A DNA stretch of 64,000 bases from Bedellia somnulentella (Eukaryota; Arthropoda; Insecta; Lepidoptera; Bedelliidae), in assembly GCA_963576735.1 (NCBI GenBank), contig CAUYWD010000278.1:1-64000 (forward strand), given 5' to 3'. Below are positions 16,723 to 29,500 of the stretch, piece by piece. Below the pieces are notes generated by a model, which was not told the origin of the DNA, did no database searches, and saw only the letters and a list, made by a program, of their open reading frames with translations. The translations under genes and the position numbers were made by a program. How positions within the stretch are numbered: the stretch's first letter is position 1; each line of letters begins with the position of its first letter.

Positions 16723-19700
16723 GGTGGGATCTGCCCTCTCCCGCTCTCGCTCGGCTGCAGCTTTCATCTCCATCACACTATCGCAGAATGTGATGGCGGC
16801 CTCCCAGCACTCCTCGCCCTCCAACATCGCTTTGATGAGGGATGGCGGGGACAAGTCAGTCCCGATTTTACTTGTTAGAACTCGGCGCTCATTGTCCCAA
16901 GCCGGGCAAAACTCCAGGGTATGTTGCGCCGAGTCTAAGTTGCTGCTGCAGTGGTGGCATTTTGTCGTTTCGGCACGACCAATTTTGTTCAGATAGTCAC
17001 CGAAACATCCGTGTCCGGTGACTATCTGGGTGAAGCCGAAGCTCACCCTTCCTCCCGGTCTTTCGATCCATTCCCGGAAGCTGGGAAGGATCGCCTTTAC
17101 TGTCCGCCGTTCGCAGGCTGGCCTGTCTGAGAGGCGCTCTGCCCAGGCTTCTAGTGCAATCTGCCTCTGCTCCTTTCGGAGTGCAGACTTCTCCCTGTCC
17201 GTCTGCCGCTGATCGGTCGCATTGCGGGACCTGACATACACGGCCGTATCCGCTGCCGCGAGCAAATCGAACGGCGGCATACGCGCCAGAAGTGTAGCTG
17301 CGTCGAAGGAGATCGTCCGGTATCCCCTGGCAACTCTGATGGCTATCAGACGCTGACAGCTGTTGAGCTTCCTCACGCAGCTCCGTGACAGTCTGTCAGA
17401 CCAAGCTGGAGCCGCGTAGAGGGCGATCGAGCGAATAATGCCAGAGTATAACCTTCGGACCTCCTCAGATGGACCACCAAGGTTTGGCAGCAGCCGGTGC
17501 AGTGCTCCTGCGACTTTCAAAGTTTTGGGGATCATCCTTTCTATATGTTCCGCGAAGAGCCATCGGCTGTCCAGGATGACCCCCAGATATTTAAGGTAAT
17601 GACCCACCTTCACCGGGACGCCACCAACTCTGATGGTGGTATCAGGCGGTTCCCGATTCTTCGGCAGGCCATGGAACCATATCGCTTCTGTCTTTTGTGG
17701 AGAAACCTTCAGCCCTAGGCTCTCGATACACGCCACCACCCTGGCGAGTGTGAGGTCTGCTAGCCGTGCCGTCCGCTCGAAATCCGAGCCTTCGACGAGG
17801 ACAAGAGTGTCATCGGCATAGCAGACCAGTTCGCTGCCCACCGGAAACCTGGTTGTCAGGACGATGTCGTACGCGATATTCCATAGAATAGGCCCGAGCA
17901 CAGACCCTTGGGGCACACCGCAACAAACTTCCTTGCTCTGTGTGGAGCGTTCCCTGTCTTTGAAGTTTATCTTCCGGTCTGACAAGTATGCCCCAATAAT
18001 ACGGCATATGTACTCGGGCATGCGGAACCTCCTCAGCGCATCGCGTATGGCAGTCCAGGGAAGGGTGTTAAACGCATTGGCGATATCCAGGCTAATCGCC
18101 AGCACCACTTTACCCTCTTCAACTGCTTGCCCGGAATGAGAGCGGACCCACCGGATCGCATCGACCGTAGAGCGCCCCACTCTGAAGCCGTACTGCCTAT
18201 CCGACAGATCGGGGCCCTCGTCGGCTAGGTGCGCGTATACGCGTTCGGCGATCACTCTCTCAAACAGCTTCCCCGACTCGTCCAGGAGGCATATGGGGCG
18301 GTAGGATGAGGGAAGGGAGGCGTTCTTCCCTTCTTTCCGCAGGAGCACCAGCCCCGCCCTTCTCCAGTCACTGGGGTAGTGGCCCAACCGGAGACAGCAG
18401 GTAAACAGCAGCTGAAGTCTGCCACCCAGTACCTTCAGCGCTAACGCCCACGCTTTCCCTGGGATCCCGTCCGGGCCCGGGGCTGTATTCTTCCTGCCCA
18501 TTCGCTTTACTGCTCTTTCGAGCTCCTCGGTCGTGACAGCCCAGTCATCGGACCACTGCAGCTCCTGTCGGTAGGCCGCTCCCGCGAGGCGTTCATCCCG
18601 AGCAAAGGGGAACAGGGTGTCCACCACATTGGTCAGGAATTCCGACTCGAGGGTTTCGGTGACGGGTGGGGCCCATGGACGCAGTTTCCCGAGGACCACC
18701 TTATACGGCTTCCCCCAGGGATCCTGGTCCAGCTGCTCTGTCAGCTCCTTCCAAGCGCTCTCTTTGGATTGAGCAATCGCGTTTTGCAGGCGCACAGTTG
18801 CCTCCCTGTAGGCTAGATAGGCTTCGGTTTTTTCGGCGTCCGTAGCCCGCCGCCGTCTTCGGGTTCTGTTGCACCGTCGCCTACTAGCCAAACAGGCTGT
18901 GCGGAGTCCCGCGATTTCGCCCGACCACCAATACTGGCTTTTCCTCTCGCGGGGCCTGGTTCGCGGCATCGCTGAGTCACAGACGGTAACCATGGTTTCC
19001 CGGAACCATTCAGCCTCTGCTTCCGGGTTGATTATGTCTGGCTCGGGCTGCCAGGCCGCCACGTTTGCTGCCGCCGACAGCAGGTCCCGGTCCATCTTTT
19101 TAGCGCACCACCTATTCTGGGTAACCTCCTGATGGGCAGGTCTTTTCGGCGTCGACATCCTCATCGCAACATAGTGGTGGTCGGATAGAGTGGCCACATC
19201 ATCCATCACTCTCCAACCAGAGACCTTGCTGAGGGCCGAACGGTTCACAAAGGAGAGGTCGACGACCGAATCCCCCTGCCATCGCGAGCAGGTGGGCGTT
19301 CCCCCGGAATTTAGTAGCACGACGTCCAACTGGGCCGCCCATTCCTGGATGGTTTCCCCCCTGCGGTTGCAAATTGTGTCCCCCCAGGCTCGGGATCGGG
19401 CATTGAAGTCCCCCAAGAGCATCATCGGGTGATGGGTGAGGTCACTCGTGCAGACCGCAAGGGAGTCCAGAAAAGTCTCAAACTCAGCCAGGCTGCAGTT
19501 CGGTGAGGCGTAGCAGCTAACGATAACTGTTTTACCCCACTTTACGGCAACCCAGCCTTGTCCCTGTCTGAGGGGTGTAACGGGCATGTTGGTGAGGCTC
19601 CCACCCCAGTACACCGCTGCCATGCCTGTAGTGTCTTTGAACCAGCGGGGATGGTCTGGGACGCTGTATGGTTCTTGAACCGCGGCCACTGCCACAGGCC

Positions 19701-19782
19701 TTTCTGATACGTATTGCATCAGGAGGTCCTGTGCCCCGCGGCAGTGGTTGAGGTTGCATTGGATGATGGTGTGGTTATCCAT
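16648..19782 (-). CDS. A2 ORF2: APE endonuclease / reverse transcriptase, 1044 aa
   Basis: ATG at 19782-19780 (MDNHTIIQCNLNHCRGAQD). Endonuclease motifs: QEPYSVPD near 36, GDFNARS near 120, SVVDLSF and SDHHYV near 200. Reverse transcriptase motifs: TAPGPDGIPG, SYRPICLLDESG, SLDIANAFNTLPW, GVPQGSVLGPILWN, VCYADDTLVL and YLGVILDSRW. A C-terminal CCHC (CHHC...H...C) lies about 100 residues from the end. The arginine-rich linker RRCNRTRRRRR is near 300. The open frame is complete. The start overlaps the ORF1 stop by eight bases (ATGGATAA), unlike the stop-start contact in family B. The C-terminal tail (AAGQRGGGGSSDLPPAQP) is encoded by the repeated 175-bp module, so this end may have been acquired secondarily. 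Confidence 0.95.
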   Translation of the reverse strand: MDNHTIIQCNLNHCRGAQDLLMQYVSERPVAVAAVQEPYSVPDHPRWFKDTTGMAAVYWGGSLTNMPVTPLRQGQGWVAVKWGKTVIVSCYASPNCSLAEFETFLDSLAVCTSDLTHHPMMLLGDFNARSRAWGDTICNRRGETIQEWAAQLDVVLLNSGGTPTCSRWQGDSVVDLSFVNRSALSKVSGWRVMDDVATLSDHHYVAMRMSTPKRPAHQEVTQNRWCAKKMDRDLLSAAANVAAWQPEPDIINPEAEAEWFRETMVTVCDSAMPRTRPRERKSQYWWSGEIAGLRTACLASRRRCNRTRRRRRATDAEKTEAYLAYREATVRLQNAIAQSKESAWKELTEQLDQDPWGKPYKVVLGKLRPWAPPVTETLESEFLTNVVDTLFPFARDERLAGAAYRQELQWSDDWAVTTEELERAVKRMGRKNTAPGPDGIPGKAWALALKVLGGRLQLLFTCCLRLGHYPSDWRRAGLVLLRKEGKNASLPSSYRPICLLDESGKLFERVIAERVYAHLADEGPDLSDRQYGFRVGRSTVDAIRWVRSHSGQAVEEGKVVLAISLDIANAFNTLPWTAIRDALRRFRMPEYICRIIGAYLSDRKINFKDRERSTQSKEVCCGVPQGSVLGPILWNIAYDIVLTTRFPVGSELVCYADDTLVLVEGSDFERTARLADLTLARVVACIESLGLKVSPQKTEAIWFHGLPKNREPPDTTIRVGGVPVKVGHYLKYLGVILDSRWLFAEHIERMIPKTLKVAGALHRLLPNLGGPSEEVRRLYSGIIRSIALYAAPAWSDRLSRSCVRKLNSCQRLIAIRVARGYRTISFDAATLLARMPPFDLLAAADTAVYVRSRNATDQRQTDREKSALRKEQRQIALEAWAERLSDRPACERRTVKAILPSFREWIERPGGRVSFGFTQIVTGHGCFGDYLNKIGRAETTKCHHCSSNLDSAQHTLEFCPAWDNERRVLTSKIGTDLSPPSLIKAMLEGEECWEAAITFCDSVMEMKAAAERERERADPTLRRPHRAAGQRGGGGSSDLPPAQP

Positions 19783-21014
19783 GCTTTGCGGCGTTTATAT
19801 CCTCCCCAGTGGTTGTTGCCACTTTCGCCGGTATTCTCCCGGTCTTTTTGCCGTTTCCTTCTGAGTGCTGTAGGCAGTTTTTGGTGCCCAGGCGGTGGTT
19901 AGCCGGTTTCCCTGCCTCGGTGCAGAGAGGGCATTTCGGCTCCTTTGCATTGCACTCGCGGGCCTTGTGGCCTTTTTCCCCGCACCTGTAGCAGCAGTCG
20001 CTGCGGTCGGCCGAATTAGGGCACTGTTTCCGGACGTGACCAAAGTCCATGCACTTATAGCACTGCGTTTTTCGGGATTTCAGGGGCTCAACTCGGGCAG
20101 CGGCCCATCCCACAGGCAGTGTTTTTCCAGTCGTTAGCTTGTTAGCCACGGCTATAGGGCATTTAACCCAGGCCGTACCGAGTCGGCTTTGGCCTCTACG
20201 GTGGACATCCCCCACCTTTACCTCCGACTCCTTGCAGCCGCTAGCTGCCACTATTGCGGCCACAACGTCGTGGGCAGACAGCGAATCGTCAAGGTCGTGG
20301 ATTCGGACCTCCGAGGTTTTAACCGGCCGCACGATGCTGACCTCGAAGTCGGTCAGTTTCGCCGTCATGGCGGCAGCCAGTGCGTCGGCTTTTTTGGCAC
20401 TTTCTGGCCCCGGTATCTCCAGCAGGAGCCCCCCCGAGAGGGTTTTCCTCTGACGGACCGTTGGGATACCGAGGTCCCGCAGGTTAATCCGTTCCCTGGC
20501 CGCCTTCATGACCGCGCCTAGGGTGGAGTCAGTACCCTCCCTTGTTCTAACGGTGATAACCGCTTTGCTCGGGACTTTCGGCGGCTTCTGGCTCTTTTGT
20601 GGTGTGGGCACCACCTTGACCACTGGAGTCCTTGGCTGCCTGACAGCCTGTGGCGACTTCGCTTTTTCCTTCCGACCGAGGGCCTTGACCCATTCGTTGG
20701 GTTGCGGGCCGGCTGGATGGGAGTCATTAGGGGCCAAGATCTCCACCGGTGGCAGGTCCACAATTGGGGGGATCTTGGTCGGTTTGCGCTTCTTTCCGTT
20801 TCGTACCTCGGCGTTCGGTGCGGTCCTCCCTTCATTGGGAAACATCTCTTTGCGGAGAGTCGCAATCCTCTCCGCAACGAGCTTTTCTACCGCCTCCATA
20901 TCCCGCTCGGGGTGTGCCGGCGGTTGAGGAGTGGGGGTTCGGGGGCACTCTTCCCCAGCCGAGCTGCTCAGCCTTGCAGCCGCAAGCTCTTCCTGCAGCT
21001 TCCCCACACGCTCC
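19775..21014 (-). pseudogene. A2 ORF1, N-terminally truncated Gag (about 413 codons)
   Basis: Open from the 5' truncation at 21014 to TAA at 19777-19775. The apparent first codon at the junction is TTG, partly made of telomere sequence, so no authentic start remains. It begins in a coiled-coil-like segment (LQEELAAARL). A proline/lysine-rich linker follows, then an RNA-binding domain, then three knuckles: CYKCMDFGHVRKQC, CYRCGEKGHKAREC and CPLC...H...C. About the last two thirds of a normal ORF1 are probably present. Translation could only start at an internal codon, so this copy is likely not autonomous, though its ORF2 is intact. Confidence 0.85.
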
Positions 21015-24000
21015 AACCTAACCTAACCTAACCTAACCTAACCTAACCTAACCTAACCTAACCTAACCTAACCTAACCTAACCTAACCTAACCTAACCTA
21101 ACCTAACCTAACCTAACCTAACCTAACCTAACCTAACCTAACCTAACCTAACTAACCTAACCTAACCTAACCTAACCTAACCTAACCTAACTACCTAACC
21201 TAACCTAACCTAACCTAACCTAACCTAACCTAACCTAACCTAACTAACCTAACCTAACCTAACCTAACCTAACCTAACCTAACCTAACTAACCTAACCTA
21301 ACCTAACCTAACCTAACCTAACCTAACTAACCTAACCTAACCTAACCTAACCTAACCTAACCTAACCTAACCTAACCTAACCTAACCTAACCTAACCTAA
21401 CCTAACAACCTAACCTAACCTAACCTAACCTAACCTAACCTAACCTAACCTAACCTAACCTAACCTAACCTAACCTAACTAACCTAACCTAACCTAACCT
21501 AACCTAACCTAACCTAACCTAACCTAACCTAACCTAACCTAACCTAACCTAACCTAACTAACCTAACCTAACCTAACCTAACCTAACCTAACCTAACCTA
21601 ACCTAACCTAACCTAACCTAACCTAACCTAACCTAACCTAACCTAACCTAACCTAACCTAACCTAACCTAACCTAACCTAACCTAACCTAACCTAACCTA
21701 ACCTAACCTAACCTAACCTAACCTAACCTAACCTAACCTAACCTAACCTAACCTAACCTAACCTAACCTAACCTAACCTAACCTAACCTAACCTAACCTA
21801 ACCTAACCTAACCTAACCTAACCTAACCTAACCTAACCTAACCTAACCTAACCTAACCTAACCTAACCTACCTAACCTAACCTAACCTAACCTAACCTAA
21901 CCTAACCTAACCTAACCTAACCTAACCTAACCTAACCTAACCTAACCTAACCTAACCTAACCTAACCTAACCTAACCTAACCTAACCTAACCTAACCTAA
22001 CCTAACCTAACCTAACCTAACCTAACCTAACCTAACCTAACCTAACCTAACCTACCTAACCTAACCTAACCTAACCTAACCTAACCTAACCTAACCTAAC
22101 CTAACCTAACCTAACCTAACCTAACCTAACCTAACCTAACCTAACCTAACCTAACCTAACCTAACCTAACCTAACCTAACCTAACCTAACCTAACCTAAC
22201 CTAACCTAACCTAACCTAACCTAACCTAACCTAACCTAACCTAACCTAACCTAACCTAACCTAACCTAACCTAACCTAACCTAACCTAACCTAACCTAAC
22301 CTAACCTAACCTAACCTAACCTAACCTAACCTAACCTAACCTAACCTAACCTAACCTAACCTAACCTAACCTAACCTAACCTAACCTAACCTAACCTAAC
22401 CTAACCTAACCTAACCTAACCTAACCTAACCTAACCTAACCTAACCTAACCTAACCTAACCTAACCTAACCTAACCTAACCTAACCTAACCTAACCTAAC
22501 CTAACCTAACCTAACCTAACCTAACCTAACCAACCTAACCTAACCTAACCTAACCTAACCTAACCTAACCTAACCTAACCTAACCTAACCTAACCTAACC
22601 TAACCTAACCTAACCTAACCTAACCTAACCTAACCTAACCTAACCTAACCTAACCTAACCTAACCTAACCTAACCTAACCTAACCTAACCTAACCTAACC
22701 TAACCTAACCTAACCTAACCTAACCACCTAACCTAACCTAACCTAACCTAACCTAACCTAACCTAACCTAACCTAACCTAACCTAACCTAACCTAACCTA
22801 ACCTAACCTAACCTAACCTAACCTAACCTAACCTAACCTAACCTAACCTAACCTAACCTAACCTAACCTAACCTAACCTAACCTAACCTAACCTAACCTA
22901 ACCTAACCTAACCTAACCTAACCTAACCTAACCTAACCTAACCTAACCTAACCTAACCTAACCTAACCTAACCTAACCTAACCTAACCTAACCTAACCTA
23001 ACCTAACCTAACCTAACCTAACCTAACCTAACCTAACCTAACCTAACCTAACCTAACCTAACCTAACCTAACCTAACCTAACCTAACCTAACCTAACCTA
23101 ACCTAACCTAACCTAACCTAACCTAACCTAACCTAACCTAACCTAACCTAACCTAACCTAACCTAACCTAACCTAACCTAACCTAACCTAACCTAACCTA
23201 ACCTAACCTAACCTAACCTAACCTAACCTAACCTAACCTAACCTAACCTAACCTAACCTAACCTAACCTAACCTAACCTAACCTAACCTAACCTAACCTA
23301 ACCTAACCTAACCTAACCTAACCTAACCTAACCTAACCTAACCTAACCTAACCTAACCTAACCTAACCTAACCTAACCTAACCTAACCTAACCTAACCTA
23401 ACCTAACCTAACCTAACCTAACCTAACCTAACCTAACCTAACCTAACCTAACCTAACCTAACCTAACCTAACCTAACCTAACCTAACCTAACCTAACCTA
23501 ACCTAACCTAACCTAACCTAACCTAACCTAACCTAACCTAACCTAACCTAACCTAACCTAACCTAACCTAACCTAACCTAACCTAACCTAACCTAACCTA
23601 ACCTAACCTAACCTAACCTAACCTAACCTAACCTAACCTAACCTAACCTAACCTAACCTAACCTAACCTAACCTAACCTAACCTAACCTAACCTAACCTA
23701 ACCTAACCTAACCTAACCTAACCTAACCTAACCTAACCTAACCTAACCTAACCTAACCTAACCTAACCTAACCTAACCTAACCTAACCTAACCTAACCTA
23801 ACCTAACCTAACCTAACCTAACCTAACCTAACCTAACCTAACCTAACCTAACCTAACCTAACCTAACCTAACCTAACCTAACCTAACCTAACCTAACCTA
23901 ACCTAACCTAACCTAACCTAACCTAACCTAACCTAACCTAACCTAACCTAACCTAACCTAACCTAACCTAACCTAACCTAACCTAACCTAACCTAACCTA

Positions 24001-26143
24001 ACCTAACCTAACCTAACCTAACCTAACCTAACCTAACCTAACCTAACCTAACCTAACCTAACCTAACCTAACCTAACCTAACCTAACCTAACCTAACCTA
24101 ACCTAACCTAACCTAACCTAACCTAACCTAACCTAACCTAACCTAACCTAACCTAACCTAACCTAACCTAACCTAACCTAACCTAACCTAACCTAACCTA
24201 ACCTAACCTAACCTAACCTAACCTAACCTAACCTAACCTAACCTAACCTAACCTAACCTAACCTAACCTAACCTAACCTAACCTAACCTAACCTAACCTA
24301 ACCTAACCTAACCTAACCTAACCTAACCTAACCTAACCTAACCTAACCTAACCTAACCTAACCTAACCTAACCTAACCTAACCTAACCTAACCTAACCTA
24401 ACCTAACCTAACCTAACCTAACCTAACCTAACCTAACCTAACCTAACCTAACCTAACCTAACCTAACCTAACCTAACCTAACCTAACCTAACCTAACCTA
24501 ACCTAACCTAACCTAACCTAACCTAACCTAACCTAACCTAACCTAACCTAACCTAACCTAACCTAACCTAACCTAACCTAACCTAACCTAACCTAACCTA
24601 ACCTAACCTAACCTAACCTAACCTAACCTAACCTAACCTAACCTAACCTAACCTAACCTAACCTAACCTAACCTAACCTAACCTAACCTAACCTAACCTA
24701 ACCTAACCTAACCTAACCTAACCTAACCTAACCTAACCTAACCTAACCTAACCTAACCTAACCTAACCTAACCTAACCTAACCTAACCTAACCTAACCTA
24801 ACCTAACCTAACCTAACCTAACCTAACCTAACCTAACCTAACCTAACCTAACCTAACCTAACCTAACCTAACCTAACCTAACCTAACCTAACCTAACCTA
24901 ACCTAACCTAACCTAACCTAACCTAACCTAACCTAACCTAACCTAACCTAACCTAACCTAACCTAACCTAACCTAACCTAACCTAACCTAACCTAACCTA
25001 ACCTAACCTAACCTAACCTAACCTAACCTAACCTAACCTAACCTAACCTAACCTAACCTAACCTAACCTAACCTAACCTAACCTAACCTAACCTAACCTA
25101 ACCTAACCTAACCTAACCTAACCTAACCTAACCTAACCTAACCTAACCTAACCTAACCTAACCTAACCTAACCTAACCTAACCTAACCTAACCTAACCTA
25201 ACCTAACCTAACCTAACCTAACCTAACCTAACCTAACCTAACCTAACCTAACCTAACCTAACCTAACCTAACCTAACCTAACCTAACCTAACCTAACCTA
25301 ACCTAACCTAACCTAACCTAACCTAACCTAACCTAACCTAACCTAACCTAACCTAACCTAACCTAACCTAACCTAACCTAACCTAACCTAACCTAACCTA
25401 ACCTAACCTAACCTAACCTAACCTAACCTAACCTAACCTAACCTAACCTAACCTAACCTAACCTAACCTAACCTAACCTAACCTAACCTAACCTAACCTA
25501 ACCTAACCTAACCTAACCTAACCTAACCTAACCTAACCTAACCTAACCTAACCTAACCTAACCTAACCTAACCTAACCTAACCTAACCTAACCTAACCTA
25601 ACCTAACCTAACCTAACCTAACCTAACCTAACCTAACCTAACCTAACCTAACCTAACCTAACCTAACCTAACCTAACCTAACCTAACCTAACCTAACCTA
25701 ACCTAACCTAACCTAACCTAACCTAACCTAACCTAACCTAACCTAACCTAACCTAACCTAACCTAACCTAACCTAACCTAACCTAACCTAACCTAACCTA
25801 ACCTAACCTAACCTAACCTAACCTAACCTAACCTAACCTAACCTAACCTAACCTAACCTAACCTAACCTAACCTAACCTAACCTAACCTAACCTAACCTA
25901 ACCTAACCTAACCTAACCTAACCTAACCTAACCTAACCTAACCTAACCTAACCTAACCTAACCTAACCTAACCTAACCTAACCTAACCTAACCTAACCTA
26001 ACCTAACCTAACCTAACCTAACCTAACCTAACCTAACCTAACCTAACCTAACCTAACCTAACCTAACCTAACCTAACCTAACCTAACCTAACCTAACCTA
26101 ACCTAACCTAACCTAACCTAACCTAACCTAACCTAACCTAACC
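21015..26143. repeat. Telomere repeat array (CCTAA)n, about 5.1 kb, with a degenerate left part
   Basis: Between about 21150 and 22730 a dozen units lack one or two bases (CTAA, CCTA, CCAA or CAA types, for example near 21151, 21190, 21405, 21870, 22054, 22531 and 22726). From about 22730 to 26143 the array looks perfect. These are either real decayed units or read errors. Confidence 0.97.
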
Positions 26144-26164
26144 TTTTTTTTTTTTTTTTTTTTT

Positions 26165-26546
26165 ACGTGGGGAAATCCTCATGGATTCCCCGCCGCTGGG
26201 GGGAGCGACGGGGATATGTCAGACTTCTACTGACTAAAACCCCACGGTGGTCCTTCTTGGTGCACAATGGTCGGGGTCCCTGGCCTCTGTTACCGAAGGT
26301 AATTTACCACGGACCCCTCGCACCTTTGCCTCACGGCATTCCTACAAAGGGGGGAGCAGAACCCCCCTATTACCCACACATAGTAACGGACGCTCAGAAC
26401 CACTTGAGCGTCCGTCCTTCTTGGCAGGGTGGCTAGCGCGCAAATAGCCCCCCTTTGCGCGCCTCCTGCCGTGGAGCCCCACTTTCAGCGTCGCACGCCA
26501 TATGGGGGCTCCGTGGTCTTAGAAGACCCTACCGATGGCCGCGGCG
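26165..26546 (-). other. B2 3' UTR
   Basis: It has the same terminal hairpin and GTCAG/CTGAC hairpin as B1. The GGACGCTCA/TGAGCGTCC stem near 26390-26415 is extended by two pairs relative to B1. No ORF. Confidence 0.75.
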
Positions 26547-29500
26547 TCAGTGGTTCCTGACACCGCGGCGACGACGGCCCCTTCCAGTGGGGTCCGCCAA
26601 CTCCCTCTCTCGTTCGGCGGCCTCCTTTGCAAGCATGACTCGTTCGCAAAAGGAGGCCGCCGCCGCCCACGCATCGGGTCTCTCCACCATAGCCGCGACC
26701 ACGGCTGGCAGAGAGAGATCCGGGCCGATGACCGCCCGGAGTGCTGCCCTCTCTTCGTCCCACGCTGGGCACACTTCCAATGTATGCTGCGCCGTCTCTT
26801 CGGGGCAATTTAGGCAGTGGTGGCAACGAGCAGCCTGCTCCTTGCCCAACCGCCACAGGTACTTCCCAAAGCAACCATGCCCGGAAAGGACCTGTGTCAG
26901 CCGAAAGCTCAGAGATCCGTGCTCTCGCTGCAACCACTGCGTAAAGACGGGGAGGATCGCCTCCACCGTCCTGTGCCCCGCACTCGGCTGACCCAGCCGG
27001 AGCGCCCATGCCTCCAGGGCAGCTGACTCGACCTCCCGTTTGTAGGCCGCAGTCTCCCGATTTGTGGGCCAGTGGCCCTGTGTCCGCCGTTCTTCGCGCC
27101 AGTGGAAGGTCGACGCGAGAACTTGCGCGTCTAACTCCCACGGCTTCGAACCCGCCATTAGGCAGGCAGCCTCTCGGGATACCGTGCGGTATCCCCTTGA
27201 CGCCCTGACAGCCATGAGCCGTTGCGGCGCATGAAGAAGCGCCGCATTCGACCCCTTCAGGGCGTCAGCCCACACTGGGGAGCCGTACATGGCCATAGAC
27301 CGTACGACCCCCATATAGAGCTGCCTGCACGCGCTCCCAGGGCCCCCAAGGTTCGGCAGGAGTCTGCTGAGTGCAGCTGCCGCAACCATCAACCGGGGCC
27401 CCAAACGCTCGAAGTGAGCGCGGAACGTCCAACGGCCGTCGAGTGTTAGTCCCAAGTATTTTAACGTGGACTCGACGGCAATCCTCTCGCCACCCACGAC
27501 GATGGCGGATTCCCCTACCGGCGGACGATTCCGAGGACCATGGAACCACAAGGCCTCGGATTTGTTCAGGGCCACTTCCAGGCCCAACGACCTAATACGG
27601 CGCACTACGTGCGCCACACCCGCCGTTCCGCGGATGGCGGCCTCTCTGTACGTTTTTCCTCGAGCCGTCACTAGGGTGTCGTCTGCATAGCAGGTGAGTT
27701 GGACACCCCAGAGGTTGGCGCCGCGTAAAACCCAGTCGTAGCCGATGTTCCACAGGAGCGGGCCCAAGACTGAGCCCTGTGGAACACCGCATGTCATTTC
27801 GCGGCGACCCCAACCCTCTCGAAGCGGATATGTGATGAACCGATCCGAGAGGTACGACCCGAGGATCCTCCTCAAGTACGGAGGCACTTCGTGAAATTTC
27901 AGTGCCTCCGCTATACAGGACCAGGGCATGGTGTTAAATGCGTTTTTGATATCGAGCGATACCGCCAACACCACCTCGCCCTGGGAGACCGCCTCGTCCG
28001 CTATTGAACGGACCCGCAAAACTGCATGTACTGTCGAGCGACAGCGCCTGAAACCGAACTGCTGGTCCGAGAGGTTCGGACCAGCTCCCTCTAAGTGCTC
28101 GACGATTCGGGCAGAGATCACCCTTTCCAACAGTTTGCCCGCCTCGTCGAGCAGGACTATAGGACGAAAAGCCGAGGGTTCAATAGAGTCAGCGGGGCGC
28201 CCGTCCTTTCGCAGAAGCACGAGTTTACCCGTCTTCCACGGCTCTGGAAAAACACCTTGTTCCAGGCACGTGGAGAACAGGCCCCGAAACCTCTCCTCCA
28301 GGAACGGTTTGAGCGCCACTACCCACGCCTTCCCCGGGATCCCGTCTAGTCCCGGGGCTGTCTTCTTCTTTTTCAGGCGCTCTATGGCCACCGCCAACTC
28401 CGGTTCGGTCACTTCGGGGACGAGATGTTCATCCACCGAACGCTGCCGCTCAAGAGCCATTACAGGGGGCTGATGCGCCCCCCTGTCCGGGAACAAGGCC
28501 GAAACCACGTTTTCCACCACGTGGGTCTGGAGACTCGTCGTTAGCGGGGGCGCCCATGGTCTAAGCCTTTGCCTGGCCATTCTGTAGGCACGCCCCCATG
28601 GATCATTCTCAAGAGCCTCCAGAAGCTCCCTTCGCGAGGCTTCTTTGGCCCTGATTATCGCAATCTTCAGGGCCTTCTTTGCCTCGCGGAATATTTCCAC
28701 GCGGCGGAGCTGTTCCGCCTCGTCCCGGATCCTCCTCCTGCGATTTCTTTTGCACCGGCGGCGCGCCGTCATACTTGCTAATCGCAATCGAGCGATTTCG
28801 GCGCTCCACCAGTGCACTTGCCGCCTCGGAGCCATCGGTCCCGCACGGGGCATCGATGCGTCGCATATCTCTGTGAGGGCATCAATAAACCAGCTCACCT
28901 CGGCATTGATGTCAACGGCCGCACCGGGCGGCGGTGACATCCAGGACTGGACGATGGATGCTTCCTCCATCATATCCTTGTCCAGCCTGGTGAGGGCCCA
29001 CCTAGGTCCCCCATTTGCCGACGGGCCACCCGGTAAGGTGGCTGGCTGGGACGCGGAGATCTCGAACCGGATGTACCGATGGTCCGAGTACGACTCCACG
29101 TCCGTGATAACCCTCCAGCCCTTGATCAGGGCCCAGAGACCGGGAGTTGCGAAGGTCAAATCGACAATCGAACTCCCGTTATGCCGAACGCATGTAGGTG
29201 CCGAACCTCTGTTGGCCACGGTCACTCCCGTGGCCGTCGCCCACTCCATTACCGCCTCACCGAAGGCTTCTGTCGCCGGAGAACCCCAAGCCACGGATTT
29301 GGCATTGAAGTCTCCAGCGACCAACACTTGGCGTGGGCGACGTTGCAGGACTGCTGCTTCCAATTCTTGTAAGAAGGTTTCGTAGTCGGCAAGCGACCCA
29401 TTGGCAGAGAAGTAAATGGAAATTACTACAATTTCCCCAATGCGTGCTGCAACGAAACCCTGACCTCTGGTTATTTCTTCTAGCAACAGCCCTGATGACC

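Larger units (their letters stand above)
16055..21014 (-). mobile_element. A2: family A non-LTR retrotransposon, 5'-truncated in ORF1
   Basis: Poly(T) at 16055-16078, 3' UTR to 16647, complete ORF2 and most of ORF1. The 5' end is cut at 21014 (ctcc then AACCTAACC). Its ORF2 differs clearly from family B, while junction phase and strand are the same. The 3' end also finishes ACGT-poly(A), preceded by a long interrupted hairpin (GGTC...ATCTG/CAGAT...GACC), so both families may be copied by related machinery. Confidence 0.93.

Noticed and set aside
21014..21016. TTG start for A2 ORF1
   Set aside because: The codon spans the element/telomere junction, so it is an accident of truncation.
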